Positions 26,412 to 36,504 are shown, numbered from the stretch's first letter. The stretch: DNA of 64,000 nt from Novosphingobium lentum NBRC 107847 (GCF_001590965.1 NZ_BCTW01000016.1:61096-125095), one strand, 5' to 3'. The notes: a model not told the origin generated them from the letters alone. Program-made: numbers and translations.

Positions 26412-29168
26412 TCAGGCCGCGTCGTCGCCGCCGGGCGGCACGGTGTCGTCTGCCTCACCGTCATCGGGCAGGGCATCATCGGGCAAGGCATCATCGGCCG
26501 CATCGAGCAACCGGACCGCGCTGACCACGTGTTCGGCATCGGCCACGTTGAACAGCCGCACGCCCGCGCTGCCGCGCCCGATCACGCGCATCGTTTCGAG
26601 CGGCAGGCGGATCAGCTTGGCCTGGTCGGTCACCAGCATCAGCTGGTCGGCTTTGCCCGCCGGGAAGCTGGCCACGACCGGGCCGTTGCGCGCGATGTTG
26701 TCGATGTTGGTGATGCCCTGCCCACCGCGACCGGTGCGGCGGTATTCGTAGGCGGACGACATCTTGCCGTAGCCATTGGCGCAGACCGTGAGGATGAACT
26801 GCTCGCGCTCGGCCAGTTCGGCGATGCGCGCGGGATCGGCAGGATCGCCCTCACGCTCGCCCTTCCACGGGGCGAAGCGCAAGTAGTCCTCGCGCTCTTC
26901 CTGCGTGGTGCCGACGCGGTGGAGGATCGATAGCGAAATGACCTCGTCGTCGTTCTTCAACGTCATCCCGCGCACGCCGGTGGAGGTGCGGCTCTGGAAT
27001 TCCCGCACGTCGTCACCGGCAAAGCGGATGGCCTTGCCCTGCCGCGTGGCGAGCAGCACGTCGTCGGCCGGTTCGAGCAAGGCGACGCCGATCAGGCGAT
27101 CTTCGGAACCGTCCTCGAACCGCATGGCGAACTTGCCGTTCGACGGAATGCTGGTGAACGCATCCATGCTGTTGCGCCGCACGTTGCCGCGCGCGGTGGC
27201 GAACACGACGTTGAGCTTGCCCCACTCTGCCTCATCCTCGGGCAGCGGGAGCACGGCGGCGATCGTCTCGTCCTTGTCGAGCGCGGGCAGCAGGTTCACC
27301 ACCGGACGGCCGCGCGTGGCCGGGCCGCCTTCGGGCAGGCGCCACACTTTCATGCGATAGACTTTGCCGGCGGTGGAGAAGAACAGCACCGGCGTGTGGG
27401 TCGAGGTGACGAACATCGTCGCGACCGCGTCTTCCTGCTTGGTCGCCATCCCGGCGCGACCTTTGCCGCCCCGGTTCTGGGCGCGGAAGGTCGAAAGCGC
27501 GGTGCGCTTGATATAGCCGTCGAGCGTGACGGTGACCACCATCTCCTCGCGCTCGATCAGGTCCTCGTCCTCGATCCCGTCGGCGGCAGGCGCGATTTCC
27601 GACAGGCGCGGGGTGGCATAGCCCTGGCGCACTTCGACCAGTTCCTGCCGCATCAAGGCGTACAATTTCTGCCGGTCAGCGAGGATTTCGAGGTAGCCGG
27701 CGATGGCCGTGGCCAGCACCTGCAACTCGTCGCCGATCTCGTCGCGGCCGAGCGCGGTCAGGCGGTGGAGGCGCAAGTCGAGGATTGCGCGGACTTGCGC
27801 TTCGGACATGCGATAGGGCTTGCCCGATCCGTCCTCCGCGTCGTCCTCGATCGCCTCGACCAGGCGGATGTAGGGCGCGATTTCGCCGATCGGCCATTCG
27901 CGCGCCAACAGCGCCGCGCGGGCCAGGCCGGGGTTGGCCGATCCGCGGATGATCTTCACCACCTCGTCGAGGTTGGTGACCGCGATCACCAGGCCCAGCA
28001 ACAAGTGCGCCCGGTCGCGCGCCTTGTTCAGCTCGAACTTGGTGCGGCGGGTGATCACTTCCTCACGGAAGCGGATGAACGCCTCGATGATGTCCTTGAG
28101 CGTAAGCGTTTCGGGGCGGCCGCCCCGGATCGCCAGCATGTTGGCGGGGAAGCTCGATTGCGCCGGGGTGTGGCGCCACAGCTGGTTGAGCACCACTTCG
28201 GGCGTGGCATCGCGCTTCAGTTCGATGACCACGCGCACGCCCAGCCGGCTCGATTCGTCGCGGATGTCGGAAACACCCTCGATCCGCTTGTCCTTGGCGG
28301 CTTCGGCGATCTTTTCGACGAGACCCGACTTGCCGACCTGGTACGGGATCGTGGTCAGCACGATCGACCGCCGGTCGCCGCGCCCTTCCTCGATTTCATA
28401 GCGCGAGCGCATGATGATCGAACCACGGCCCTCGGTGTACGCCTTGCGCGCGCCCGACAGGCCGAGGATCAGCGGCCCGGTCGGGAAATCCGGCCCGGGA
28501 ATGATGTCGATCAGTTCGTCCAGCGTGATCAGCGGGTTGTCGATATAGGCCAGGCAGCCGTCGACCACTTCGCCCAGGTTGTGCGGCGGAATGTTGGTGG
28601 CCATGCCCACCGCGATGCCGCCAGCGCCGTTGACCAGCAGGTTGGGGAAGCGCGCGGGCAGGACCGACGGTTCGCGACGCGAGCCATCGTAGTTGTCGAC
28701 GAAATCGACGGTGTCCTTGTCGAGATCGTCGAGCAGGAAGTTGGCGACTTTGGCCAGCCGCGCCTCGGTATAGCGCATCGATGCCGGATCGTCGGGATCC
28801 ATCGAGCCGAAGTTGCCCTGGCCATCGACCAGCGGCACGCGCATCGACCAGTCCTGCGCCATGCGGACCAGTGCGTAATAGATCGCGCTGTCGCCGTGCG
28901 GGTGATAGTTGCCCATGACGTCGCCGACGATCTTGGCGCATTTGCGATAAGGCCGGCCGGCGACGAAGCCGCCTTCCTGGCTGGCAAACAGGATACGGCG
29001 GTGGACCGGCTTCAGCCCGTCGCGCACATCGGGCAGCGCGCGCGCCACGATCACGCTCATCGCGTAATCGAGGTAGCTGGTCTTCATTTCATCGACGATG
29101 TCGATCCGCTGAAATTCTGGCGCCGCTGAAGGGGCGGGGGGATCGATAATGTCGGTATCGTCGCTCAC
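26412..29168 (-). CDS. gyrA: DNA gyrase subunit A
   Basis: A 918-residue type II topoisomerase subunit. The breakage-reunion domain has the catalytic Tyr133 in SMRYTEARL and the C-terminal beta-pinwheel has the GyrA-box-like [10 protein letters not shown] (Q-rich G-box). In the quinolone pocket, HGDSAIYY has Ser94 (E. coli Ser83 equivalent) but Tyr98 where most GyrA proteins have Asp (E. coli Asp87). The acidic C-terminus contains a DDALP duplication. The GTG start at 29168 gives the expected N-terminus; no strong ribosome-binding site is seen. Confidence 0.97.
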   Translation of the reverse strand: MSDDTDIIDPPAPSAAPEFQRIDIVDEMKTSYLDYAMSVIVARALPDVRDGLKPVHRRILFASQEGGFVAGRPYRKCAKIVGDVMGNYHPHGDSAIYYALVRMAQDWSMRVPLVDGQGNFGSMDPDDPASMRYTEARLAKVANFLLDDLDKDTVDFVDNYDGSRREPSVLPARFPNLLVNGAGGIAVGMATNIPPHNLGEVVDGCLAYIDNPLITLDELIDIIPGPDFPTGPLILGLSGARKAYTEGRGSIIMRSRYEIEEGRGDRRSIVLTTIPYQVGKSGLVEKIAEAAKDKRIEGVSDIRDESSRLGVRVVIELKRDATPEVVLNQLWRHTPAQSSFPANMLAIRGGRPETLTLKDIIEAFIRFREEVITRRTKFELNKARDRAHLLLGLVIAVTNLDEVVKIIRGSANPGLARAALLAREWPIGEIAPYIRLVEAIEDDAEDGSGKPYRMSEAQVRAILDLRLHRLTALGRDEIGDELQVLATAIAGYLEILADRQKLYALMRQELVEVRQGYATPRLSEIAPAADGIEDEDLIEREEMVVTVTLDGYIKRTALSTFRAQNRGGKGRAGMATKQEDAVATMFVTSTHTPVLFFSTAGKVYRMKVWRLPEGGPATRGRPVVNLLPALDKDETIAAVLPLPEDEAEWGKLNVVFATARGNVRRNSMDAFTSIPSNGKFAMRFEDGSEDRLIGVALLEPADDVLLATRQGKAIRFAGDDVREFQSRTSTGVRGMTLKNDDEVISLSILHRVGTTQEEREDYLRFAPWKGEREGDPADPARIAELAEREQFILTVCANGYGKMSSAYEYRRTGRGGQGITNIDNIARNGPVVASFPAGKADQLMLVTDQAKLIRLPLETMRVIGRGSAGVRLFNVADAEHVVSAVRLLDAADDALPDDALPDDGEADDTVPPGGDDAA
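26460..26500. repeat. 15 bp repeat encoding the gyrA C-terminal DDALP duplication
   Basis: The unit GGCATCATCGGGCA(G/A) is tandemly repeated near the 3' end of gyrA, producing the consecutive [17 protein letters not shown] tail. It is a length-variable coding repeat outside the pinwheel fold. Confidence 0.75.
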
Positions 29169-29488
29169 GTGGGTGGCTTTTTCGCTCTGTTGTAGGGAAG
29201 GATTGAGGCCCTAGGCCATCGTGCGGGCAATGACCAGCAATGCGGTTCGAAAGCTGCGGGGCAGCCTTCAGTTTTCCACATTTTCCGGCCCGAATCCGGC
29301 CCGAATTGCCGATCGTGCGACGGACCGTGCCTAAAATCCCATTCAAATGCCGTTCACGCCGTGAACCCTAACCCGGCACCAGTTGCCAAGGCGGTGAATT
29401 CGCGTCAGTAGCGCAGCCGCCCATGGTGAGAGGACGCCGGCAGAAATTCCTGTCGAATGCACGTCCGGGTCGATCAGGAGAATTGAGA
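29169..29488. other. 320-base divergent intergenic region (gyrA / TPR protein)
   Basis: Contains a perfect 15-base palindrome, GTTCACG-C-CGTGAAC, at 29352-29366, about 122 bases before the TPR-protein start, and an 11 bp tandem duplication (TCCGGCCCGAA at 29284-29294 and 29295-29305). It must hold promoters for both genes, but no clear -35/-10 pair stands out. No ORF is supported. Confidence 0.65.
29352..29366. promoter_or_regulatory. perfect palindrome, candidate operator
   Basis: GTTCACG C CGTGAAC, 7+1+7 bases, typical of a dimeric repressor site. It lies upstream of the TPR-protein gene (ATG 29489). The binding protein is unknown. Confidence 0.45.
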
Positions 29489-30862
29489 ATGCGGGGTATT
29501 TTCGGAAACATCGGCATGACGGCGATTGCGCGTGGCGCATTGGCCGTGGCTCTTGCCGGCGGCCTGCTCGCCGGCGGCGTCGGTCTTGGCGCAACTGCGG
29601 CATTTGCCAAGGACAGCGCACCCAAGGCTGGTGGCAACTCCAAGGAATTCGTGGCTGCAGCCGGACCGATCCAGAAGACGCTCGAAGCCGCCAAGCCGCT
29701 CAAGGCCAAGGTCGATGCTTCGACTGGCGCCGACAAGGCTGCCGCGCAGTCGCAGCTGACCGCAGCGCTGGCCACGGCCCCGGCCGAACTCGCCGCCGTC
29801 GAGGCCGCGGCCAAGACCCCGTCCGACAAGATGATCGCGGGCCAGTGGGGCGTTGCCCTTGGCGGCATGATCAACGACGTGAAGATGCGCCAGCGCGGCA
29901 TCCAGTCGATGCTGGACAGCGGCCTGGTGCCCGCCGCGAACCTGTCCGAATACCAGTTCTACCTCGGCAATTTCGCGTATGGCAACAAGGACTATCCCAC
30001 CGCCGTCAAGGCGCTTACCCCGGTCGTTGCCGCCAACTACAAGGAAGACGCCGCCGCCGAGCTGCTGGCCGATTCCTATGCTCAGCAGGGCCAGAACACC
30101 CAGGCGCTGGATTCGCTGAAAGCCGCCGTCGCGGCACGCAAAGCCGCCGGTGGCGCAGTGCCCGAAGACTGGTTCAAGCGCGCGAACCTGATCGCCTACA
30201 AAAACAAGCTGGGCCCGCAGGCGATCGAATGGGCAACGCTCATGGTCCAGAACAGCCCGACCGCGTTCAACTGGCTCGGCGCGGGCCAGCTGGTGCGCGA
30301 ATTCGGCAACTTCACCAACCAGGAATCGCTGGATCTGGGGCGCCTGCTGCTGCGCAGCGGCGGTCTGTCGAACGATCCCAAGTACGTGGAACGCGAATAC
30401 GTCGAGTACATCCAGGCTGCCGATCCGCGCCGCCTGCCGGGTGAAGTGGTGAAAGTCGGCGAAGCGGGCATTGCCGCTGGCGCGCTGAGGGCCAACGATT
30501 CGTTCGTGACCGATGCGATGACGCAAGCGCGTGGTCGCGTCGCCGCCGACAAGGCCTCGCTGCCCGGGCTTGCCCGCGATGCCGCTGCTGCCGGCAACGG
30601 CGTGGGTGCGCTCGCCACGGGCGATGCCTACCTCTCGTACGGCGATGCCGCCAAGGCCGAAGGGCTGTACATGCTGGCCGTACAGAAGGGCGGCGTCGAC
30701 AAGGATCGCGCGCTGACCCGGCTGGGCATCGCGCAGTCGGACGAAGGCAAGTATGCCGAAGCCAAGGCAACGTTCGCGCAAGTCGGCGGACCGCGCGCGC
30801 CGCTGGCAAAGCTGTGGACGATCTATGTAGATCAGAAGGCTGGCGGCACCGCTGTCCACTGA
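29489..30862 (+). CDS. exported TPR-like protein
   Basis: A 457-residue protein with a signal peptide (about residues 1-40, ending AAFAKDS) and a helical mature part with TPR-like pairs (for example EYQFYLGNFAYGNKDYPTAVKALTPVV and AAELLADSYAQQGQNTQALDSLKAA). It is probably a periplasmic scaffold. ATG 29489 is supported by AGGAG at 29476-29480. Codon use is strongly biased, which suggests high expression. A strong hairpin terminator follows. The precise role is unknown. Confidence 0.82.
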   Translation: MRGIFGNIGMTAIARGALAVALAGGLLAGGVGLGATAAFAKDSAPKAGGNSKEFVAAAGPIQKTLEAAKPLKAKVDASTGADKAAAQSQLTAALATAPAELAAVEAAAKTPSDKMIAGQWGVALGGMINDVKMRQRGIQSMLDSGLVPAANLSEYQFYLGNFAYGNKDYPTAVKALTPVVAANYKEDAAAELLADSYAQQGQNTQALDSLKAAVAARKAAGGAVPEDWFKRANLIAYKNKLGPQAIEWATLMVQNSPTAFNWLGAGQLVREFGNFTNQESLDLGRLLLRSGGLSNDPKYVEREYVEYIQAADPRRLPGEVVKVGEAGIAAGALRANDSFVTDAMTQARGRVAADKASLPGLARDAAAAGNGVGALATGDAYLSYGDAAKAEGLYMLAVQKGGVDKDRALTRLGIAQSDEGKYAEAKATFAQVGGPRAPLAKLWTIYVDQKAGGTAVH

Positions 30863-30887
30863 TCGATACCAACAACGCTGAGACAGG

Positions 30888-30921
30888 AAGGGCGGCCCGC
30901 AACGGCCGCCCTTCTTGTGTT
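30888..30921 (+). terminator. Rho-independent terminator after the TPR-protein gene
   Basis: AAGGGCGGCC (30888-30897) pairs perfectly with GGCCGCCCTT (30904-30913) around a 6-base loop, followed by a T-rich CTTGTGTT. It lies between the TPR gene and the convergent carbonic anhydrase gene and could also serve the latter weakly. Confidence 0.85.
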
Positions 30922-30948
30922 CAGGTCGCCCGCCGTGCCGCGTGAGGC

Positions 30949-31602
30949 TCAGGCCACCGAATGAAATTCGCCCGAGTCCTCGTCCAGCACGTGCAGCACC
31001 CCGTCGGAAATCGCGAAGAACGCGCCGCGCAGACGCAGCTCGCCGTCGCGTTCCTTGCGGCGAATGCACGGGAACGTGCGCAGATTGGCCAGGCTCACTT
31101 TCACGCCGGCCAGTTCCATCGCTCGCTCGGCAGCGCGGCCGTGGATGCCGTACTGCGCTGCCACCGGTTCACGTGCTTCGTCGAGCATGGCGATCCAGTC
31201 GGCGATGAAGCCGCCTTCGCCGGGCTCTGCCCCTTGCAGTTCCTGGGTCAGCGCCGCCTTGCAACCGCCGCACATGCCGTGGCCCATCACCACGATTTCC
31301 TTGACCTTCAGCACCTGCACCGCGAATTCCAGCGCGGCGGAAACGCCGTGACGGCCCGGCGTCGTTTCGAACGGCGGAACCATCGCCGCCACGTTGCGCA
31401 CCACGAACATCTCGCCGGGATCGACGTCGAAGATCTGCGCCGGATCGACCCGGCTGTCCGAACAGGCGATCACCATGACTTCGGGCTCCTGCCCTTCGCC
31501 CAGCGTGGTCCAGCGCTCGCGGCGCGGGGTCCATCCGGTTTCGCGAAAGCGGCGGTATCCCGAGATCAGTCGGTCGAGCTGGGGGGAATGAGATTCGGCC
31601 AT
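30949..31602 (-). CDS. beta-class carbonic anhydrase
   Basis: A 217-residue zinc enzyme interconverting CO2 and bicarbonate. Zn ligands are Cys47 in ACSDSRVDP, His108 and Cys111 in GHGMCGGC, with Asp49 and Arg51 forming the catalytic dyad. ATG 31602 gives the typical MAES N-terminus. It is divergent from lipA and convergent with the TPR-protein gene. No signal peptide is seen, so it is cytoplasmic and probably supplies bicarbonate for carboxylases. Confidence 0.95.
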   Translation of the reverse strand: MAESHSPQLDRLISGYRRFRETGWTPRRERWTTLGEGQEPEVMVIACSDSRVDPAQIFDVDPGEMFVVRNVAAMVPPFETTPGRHGVSAALEFAVQVLKVKEIVVMGHGMCGGCKAALTQELQGAEPGEGGFIADWIAMLDEAREPVAAQYGIHGRAAERAMELAGVKVSLANLRTFPCIRRKERDGELRLRGAFFAISDGVLHVLDEDSGEFHSVA

Positions 31603-31667
31603 GCGATGTCTATGGGCGAGGATGATTGCCACTGGCAAGCCGCGGCGGTTGGTTCTATCTGGGCAGG

Positions 31668-32612
31668 ATGAACGACCTTGCCGCAGATCCCCGCACATCT
31701 CGTCCCGAACCCCGCCAGCGCAAGCCGGACTGGATCCGCGTCAAGGCGCCCACCAGCAAGGGGTATGGTGAAACCCGCCAGTTGATGCGCGATCTCGGGC
31801 TCAACACGGTGTGCGAGGAAGCCGCGTGCCCCAACATCGGCGAATGCTGGACCAAGAAGCACGCCACGGTGATGATCCTGGGCGACGTGTGCACGCGGGC
31901 CTGCGCGTTCTGCAACGTCAAGACCGGGATGCCGCGCGCCGTCGATGCGCAGGAACCCGAACACGTCGCCGAAGCGGCCGCCAAGCTGGGGCTTGAGCAT
32001 ATCGTGATCACTTCGGTCGATCGCGACGATCTGCCCGATGGCGGGGCCAGCCAGTTCGTGAAGGTGATCGAAGCCCTGCGGCGCACGACGCCGGCGACCA
32101 CGATCGAGATCCTGACGCCCGATTTCCGCAACAAGATGGACAGCGCGGTGGAGGCGATCGTGGCGGCCGGTCCCGACGTGTACAATCACAACCTCGAAAC
32201 CGTGCCCCGGCTCTATCCCACGATCCGGCCCGGCGCGCGCTACTACGCCTCGCTGCGCCTGCTGGAACAGGTCAAGCGATTGGACCCGCGCATCTTCACC
32301 AAGTCGGGCATCATGCTGGGGCTGGGCGAGGAACGGCTCGAAGTGCACCAGGTGATGGACGACATGCGCTCGGCGGGGATCGATTTCCTGACCATGGGGC
32401 AATATCTGCAACCCACCCCGCGCCACGCCAAAGTCGCCGATTTCGTCACGCCCAAGGCGTTCGACGCTTATGGTGCGATTGCGCGCGCGAAAGGCTTCCT
32501 GCAAGTCGCGGCCAGTCCGCTGACCCGCTCAAGCTATCACGCTGGCGACGATTTCCGCGCCATGCGCGCATCGCGCGAGGCGCAACTGGCCAAGGCCGCT
32601 TCCCGGGGCTGA
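31668..32612 (+). CDS. lipA: lipoyl synthase
   Basis: A 314-residue radical SAM enzyme that inserts two sulfurs into octanoyl groups on lipoyl domains. Both Fe-S clusters are visible: the auxiliary cluster [12 protein letters not shown] (about 60-72) and the radical SAM motif CTRACAFC (about 87-94). The [11 protein letters not shown]-terminal serine ligand is also present. ATG 31668 follows GGGCAGG. Its substrates would include the lipoyl domain of PdhB in this window. It is directly followed by the COQ10-like gene. Confidence 0.97.
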   Translation: MNDLAADPRTSRPEPRQRKPDWIRVKAPTSKGYGETRQLMRDLGLNTVCEEAACPNIGECWTKKHATVMILGDVCTRACAFCNVKTGMPRAVDAQEPEHVAEAAAKLGLEHIVITSVDRDDLPDGGASQFVKVIEALRRTTPATTIEILTPDFRNKMDSAVEAIVAAGPDVYNHNLETVPRLYPTIRPGARYYASLRLLEQVKRLDPRIFTKSGIMLGLGEERLEVHQVMDDMRSAGIDFLTMGQYLQPTPRHAKVADFVTPKAFDAYGAIARAKGFLQVAASPLTRSSYHAGDDFRAMRASREAQLAKAASRG

Positions 32613-32615
32613 GCC

Positions 32616-33071
32616 ATGCCGCGCATCACCGAAACCCGCCACCTGCCGTTCACGCCCGAACAGATGTTCGATCTGGTCGCCGATGTCGGCCGCTATGCCG
32701 AGTTCCTGCCGTGGGTGGTGGCAACGCGGGTGAAATCGAACACCGAGAGCGAGATGGTGGCCGACATGCTGGTCGGCTTCAACGCGCTTCGCGAGAAGTT
32801 CACCTCTCGCGTGCGCAAGACCCGGCCGCGCGAGATCGTGGTCGATTACCTCGACGGCCCGTTGAAAAAGCTGGAGAATAACTGGACGTTCGCGCCCGAT
32901 GGCGACGACGGCTGCATCGTCGATTTCTGCGTCGACTTCACGTTCCGCAACCAGCTGTTCGAACGGCTTGCCGGCCAGTACGTCGATCGCGCCTTCCGCA
33001 AGATGGTGGCGGCGTTCGAGAGCAGGGCGACGGCGCTGTACGGCGAGCAGAAGATGGTTCGCCCGGCCTGA
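32616..33071 (+). CDS. COQ10-like START-domain protein
   Basis: A 151-residue polyketide cyclase/START-like protein of the COQ10/RatA family. Key sequence is LPFTPEQMFDLVADVGRYAEFLPWVVATRV and the C-terminal VDRAFRKMVAAFE helix. Members bind ubiquinone or act as lipid-binding helpers in respiration. It begins three bases after lipA stops, so the two are co-transcribed, a common arrangement in alphaproteobacteria. Confidence 0.9.
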   Translation: MPRITETRHLPFTPEQMFDLVADVGRYAEFLPWVVATRVKSNTESEMVADMLVGFNALREKFTSRVRKTRPREIVVDYLDGPLKKLENNWTFAPDGDDGCIVDFCVDFTFRNQLFERLAGQYVDRAFRKMVAAFESRATALYGEQKMVRPA

Positions 33072-33101
33072 CGGCGCTGCAACACCGATCCAGGGCCAGA
33101 T

Positions 33102-33605
33102 TCAGGGCAGCAGCAGTTCCAGCGCGATGATCGTGGCGCGCAGGCGCACGTCGGCGCGGCTGGTCGCTTCGGCAAAGTGCTTCAGTTCGGCGTCGACCGC
33201 TTCGGGATCCTCGCCGCGCACGGCCTTGGCGAACACGACCGTGCCGACCGGCTTCTGCGCGGTGCCGCCATCCGGGCCTGCGACTCCGGTGATCGCAACG
33301 GTCACGTCCGCCCGGCTGCGCTTGAGCGCGCCTTGTGCCATCGACCAGGCCACGGCGAGCGAGACGGCGCCGAACGTGTCGATCAGGTCGCCCGAAACGC
33401 CGAGCAGTTCCTGCTTGGCCTCATTGGAATACGTCACGAACCCGCGATCAAGTACCGCGGAACTCCCCGCAACCTCCGTGATCGCGGCGACAACGAGGCC
33501 GCCGGTGCAGCTTTCGGCCACCGCCACCGTGCGACCAAGCGCCTTGTTTTCGGCCACCACCCGGCGGGCCAGCACCATGATTTCCTCGGGCAGCAGGCAG
33601 TCCAC
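33102..33605 (-). CDS. CinA C-terminal domain protein (nicotinamide-nucleotide amidase-like)
   Basis: A 167-residue stand-alone CinA C-terminal domain. Typical blocks are VAVAESCTGGLV near residue 30, YSNEAKQELLGV and TGVAGPDGGT. Characterised relatives (PncC) deamidate NMN to nicotinate mononucleotide. GTG 33605 is chosen because it gives the family-length N-terminus and lies just after the upstream stop; ATG 33578 with GAGGA is an alternative. It is last in an ispDF-hypothetical-cinA run. Confidence 0.88.
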   Translation of the reverse strand: MDCLLPEEIMVLARRVVAENKALGRTVAVAESCTGGLVVAAITEVAGSSAVLDRGFVTYSNEAKQELLGVSGDLIDTFGAVSLAVAWSMAQGALKRSRADVTVAITGVAGPDGGTAQKPVGTVVFAKAVRGEDPEAVDAELKHFAEATSRADVRLRATIIALELLLP

Positions 33606-33607
33606 GG

Positions 33608-34153
33608 TCAGTTGCTTCCCGCGATCGGACACAGCGGGATGTCAGCCGTCTTGCCCGGCTTGGGCTTGTCGGCCACCGCGACGATGAACGCCACCAGTTC
33701 GGCGGTGTTTTCGGGCGGCAACGGAGCGAGGATGCGCGATGCCCGCTCGATCGCCTGGCACTGGTCCGGCTTGATCCCCGACCCCACCATCTGCGCGACC
33801 ATCGCCTCGACAAACGGCTGCAGCGCGTTGTCGGGCAGCGCCTTGACCGTATCGGTCATCTTGGCGTCCTTCGCCGATCCGATCTTGAGGAAGGCGGCCT
33901 TGGCGGCGGGCCACGCAGCATCCTTGCGCGCGGCGTAACGGGCCACGAGCGCGGGGCCTTGCGTCGCGAAATAGCCGTTGGCGGCAAGGTGCGGCTTGCA
34001 GCTGGCCATCGCGCCATCGAGCACCGACGGCATGGCGTAGGCGGCCATTCCGGTCAGTTCGGTTTCGGTCAGGCACGCAGCGGCTTGCGCCGCCTGCGTC
34101 TGAACCAGGGCAGCGATCGCACCTGCGACAAGAACGGTCCGGGGAATACGCAT
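33608..34153 (-). CDS. secreted hypothetical protein
   Basis: A 181-residue protein with a signal peptide (about 1-24, ending QAAQAAA) and a mostly helical Ala-rich mature part with four cysteines (ACLTETEL, SCKPH, DQCQAIE, PLCPIAG) that could form two disulfides. It is probably periplasmic. ATG 34153 has GGAG eight bases upstream and sits two bases after the ispDF stop. I do not recognise the family; similar proteins occur next to ispDF in sphingomonads as far as I recall. Confidence 0.75.
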   Translation of the reverse strand: MRIPRTVLVAGAIAALVQTQAAQAAACLTETELTGMAAYAMPSVLDGAMASCKPHLAANGYFATQGPALVARYAARKDAAWPAAKAAFLKIGSAKDAKMTDTVKALPDNALQPFVEAMVAQMVGSGIKPDQCQAIERASRILAPLPPENTAELVAFIVAVADKPKPGKTADIPLCPIAGSN

Positions 34154-34155
34154 GA

Positions 34156-35391
34156 TCAACACTCCGGGATGGCGGTAGCGGGGAACACTGTGGCGATCGG
34201 GAATACCGTGGCCGGGAATACCGTGGCGATGGCCTGGGCGGCAATTCCTTCGCCGCGCCCGGTGAATCCCAGCCGTTCGCTGGTCGTGGCCTTCACGCTC
34301 ACGCAGGCGATGTCAATGGCGAGGATGGCGGCAAGCCGGGCGCGCATCGCGGCTTTGTGCGGGCCGATGCGCGGGGCCTCGCAGATGATCGTGACATCGA
34401 CGTTGCCGATCGCCTGACCGGCCTCGCCGACCAGGCTGGCGGCATGGGCGAGGAAGCGGTCGGACGAGGCACCGCGCCATTGCGGATCGGACGGCGGGAA
34501 GTGATCGCCGATGTCGCCTGCGGCAATTGCGCCAAGCAACGCGTCGACCAGTGCGTGAATGGCCACATCGGCATCACTATGCCCGGCAAGGCCTTGTGAA
34601 TGCTCGATCTTTATTCCGCACAGCCACAACTCTTCGCCATCCGCCAGGCGGTGGACGTCGAAACCCTGGCCGACGCGAGGCAGTGCGCTATGGTTCATGT
34701 GATCCCTGAAGTCTGAAGCAAACGTCACCTTGCGCAAGGCCTCATCACCATCGACCAGCGCGACGGTGATGCCAGCGGCCGCGGCGACTTGCGCATCGTC
34801 GCCCGCGACGGTCTCACCCTGCCAGTTGCGATGCGCGGCGAGGATGGCGGGGAACCGGAACGCCTGCGGGGTCTGCACGCGATACAGCGCCTCGCGCGCA
34901 ACCGGCTGCTGCATGATGGCATCCTCGCCGCGCACCAGACTATCGACGACCGGGAGCACGGGGATGGCGGCGTCGTGGTCCGCCAGACCGGCGATCAGCG
35001 CCGAGATCACGGCACCCGGCAACACGGGCCGCGCGGCATCGTGGATGAGGACCAGCTCGGGCACCAGCAACGGTTCGGCCATAGCGAGCGCTTCGAGCGC
35101 CGCGCGCACCGAATCCTGCCGTGTCGCGCCGCCCGCGACGAAGCGGACCGCAGACAGGCCCTGTGCGACCTCTGCCGCCTCAGCTTCCCAGCTTGCGGGA
35201 ACGGCGACGACGATCGGTGCGATTCCGGCGGCTGCCAGCGCTTCGAGCGAATGGCGCAGCAGCGGTTTGCCGCGCCACGGGGCGAATTGCTTGGGCACCG
35301 TGCCGCCCGCGCGCAATCCCTTGCCCGCCGCCACGACGATGGCCGCGGTTCGCGGAAGCGATGCGATCGCAGGGGTGTCGTCGGGCAGCAT
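34156..35391 (-). CDS. ispDF: bifunctional IspD/IspF (MEP isoprenoid pathway)
   Basis: A 411-residue fusion. The N-terminal part (about 1-230) is 2-C-methyl-D-erythritol 4-phosphate cytidylyltransferase, with AAGKGLRAGG and the DAARPVLP motif. The C-terminal part (about 240-395) is the 2,4-cyclodiphosphate synthase, with GQGFDVHRL, the zinc ligands of GHSDADVAIHAL, and FPPSDPQWRGASS. The fusion is common in alphaproteobacteria. The last about 20 residues are a repetitive tail (TVFPA-type) produced by a tandem duplication. It is divergent from dusB. Confidence 0.96.
   Translation of the reverse strand: MLPDDTPAIASLPRTAAIVVAAGKGLRAGGTVPKQFAPWRGKPLLRHSLEALAAAGIAPIVVAVPASWEAEAAEVAQGLSAVRFVAGGATRQDSVRAALEALAMAEPLLVPELVLIHDAARPVLPGAVISALIAGLADHDAAIPVLPVVDSLVRGEDAIMQQPVAREALYRVQTPQAFRFPAILAAHRNWQGETVAGDDAQVAAAAGITVALVDGDEALRKVTFASDFRDHMNHSALPRVGQGFDVHRLADGEELWLCGIKIEHSQGLAGHSDADVAIHALVDALLGAIAAGDIGDHFPPSDPQWRGASSDRFLAHAASLVGEAGQAIGNVDVTIICEAPRIGPHKAAMRARLAAILAIDIACVSVKATTSERLGFTGRGEGIAAQAIATVFPATVFPIATVFPATAIPEC
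34165..34232. repeat. short imperfect tandem repeat in the ispDF 3' end
   Basis: Blocks of GGGAATACCGTGGC and close variants recur about three times, coding for the (I/A)-A-TVFPA-type tail after the folded IspF domain. It extends the protein beyond the usual C-terminus. Confidence 0.7.
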
Positions 35392-35442
35392 TGTGCGCGG
35401 CGTCTATCAGCCTTGCCGTAGATGCTGCAATGCACTAAGCGA

Positions 35443-35461
35443 CTGCCTGCTTTTTAGGCAG
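35443..35461 (+). promoter_or_regulatory. hairpin abutting the dusB start codon
   Basis: CTGCCT (35443-35448), a loop of GCTTTTT, then AGGCAG (35456-35461), followed by CTTTTCTCCC and the ATG at 35472. The short stem and pyrimidine-rich tail look like an attenuator or a structure shaping ribosome access; no Shine-Dalgarno sequence is present. Confidence 0.35.
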
Positions 35462-35471
35462 CTTTTCTCCC

Positions 35472-36488
35472 ATGTCGAACCTTCCCGTGCCCCCCGTTCT
35501 TGCGCCGTTGACGATCGGCAACGTGCATGTCGCGTGCCCGGTGATCCTGGCGCCGATGACCGGGGTGACCGACCGGCCGTTCCGCACGCTGGTGCGGCGC
35601 TTCGGCTCGGGCCTCAACGTGACCGAGATGATCGCCAGCCCGGCGATGATCCGCGAAACGCGCCAGTCGCTGCAGAAGGCGGCATGGGACGCGATCGAAG
35701 AGCCCGTTTCGCTCCAGCTGGCGGGCTGCAATCCTTTGGAAATGGCGGAAGCGGCCAAGCTCAACGCCGATCGCGGCGCAGCGATCATCGACATCAACAT
35801 GGGCTGCCCGGTGAAAAAGGTCGTCAATGGCGATGCCGGATCGGCGCTGATGCGCGACCTTCCGCTGGCCGCCGCGCTGATCGAGGCAACGGTCAAGGCG
35901 GTCGACGTGCCGGTGACGGTCAAGATGCGCATGGGCTGGGATCACGCAGCGCTCAACGCGCCCGAACTGGCGCGCATCGCCGAAGATCTGGGCGCGCGGA
36001 TGATCACCGTGCACGGCCGCACCCGCAACCAGATGTACAAGGGCAGCGCGGACTGGGCTTTCGTGCGGCGGGTCAAGCAGGCGGTGTCGCTGCCGGTGAT
36101 CGTCAATGGCGACATCTGCACGATCGACGATGTCGCGACCGCACTGGAGCAGAGCGGCGCCGATGGCGTGATGATCGGGCGCGGGGCTTATGGCCGTCCG
36201 TGGCTGCTGGGTCAGGTGATGCACTGGCTGGCGACGGGTCAGGAACGCGCCGACCCGACGATCGACGAACAATATCGTTTGATCGTCGAGCATTACGAAG
36301 CGATGCTGGCGCACTACGGTAGCGAAACCGGCGTGAAGATGGCGCGCAAGCACCTCGGCTGGTATACGCGCGGACTGCCGGGATCGGCCGAATTCCGCAA
36401 CCGCGTGAACTTCATCGACGATGCGCGCGAGGTGCTGTCCAGCCTCAAGCGGTTCTACGTGCCGACGGAGCGGCGCGCGGCGGCATGA
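35472..36488 (+). CDS. dusB: tRNA-dihydrouridine synthase (NifR3/DusB)
   Basis: A 338-residue FMN enzyme reducing uridine to dihydrouridine in tRNA. Visible features are the N-terminal [22 protein letters not shown] with the catalytic Cys, and [12 protein letters not shown] plus GRGAYGRPW for flavin binding. Its position ahead of ntrBC is the classic nifR3-ntrB-ntrC arrangement of alphaproteobacteria. A small hairpin abuts its start. Confidence 0.96.
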   Translation: MSNLPVPPVLAPLTIGNVHVACPVILAPMTGVTDRPFRTLVRRFGSGLNVTEMIASPAMIRETRQSLQKAAWDAIEEPVSLQLAGCNPLEMAEAAKLNADRGAAIIDINMGCPVKKVVNGDAGSALMRDLPLAAALIEATVKAVDVPVTVKMRMGWDHAALNAPELARIAEDLGARMITVHGRTRNQMYKGSADWAFVRRVKQAVSLPVIVNGDICTIDDVATALEQSGADGVMIGRGAYGRPWLLGQVMHWLATGQERADPTIDEQYRLIVEHYEAMLAHYGSETGVKMARKHLGWYTRGLPGSAEFRNRVNFIDDAREVLSSLKRFYVPTERRAAA

Positions 36489-36504
36489 CGCGGGCGCTGC
36501 CGGC

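Noticed and set aside
27396..29129. 577-residue plus-strand ORF opposite gyrA
   Set aside because: An antisense frame of gyrA with typical shadow composition and no recognisable domain.
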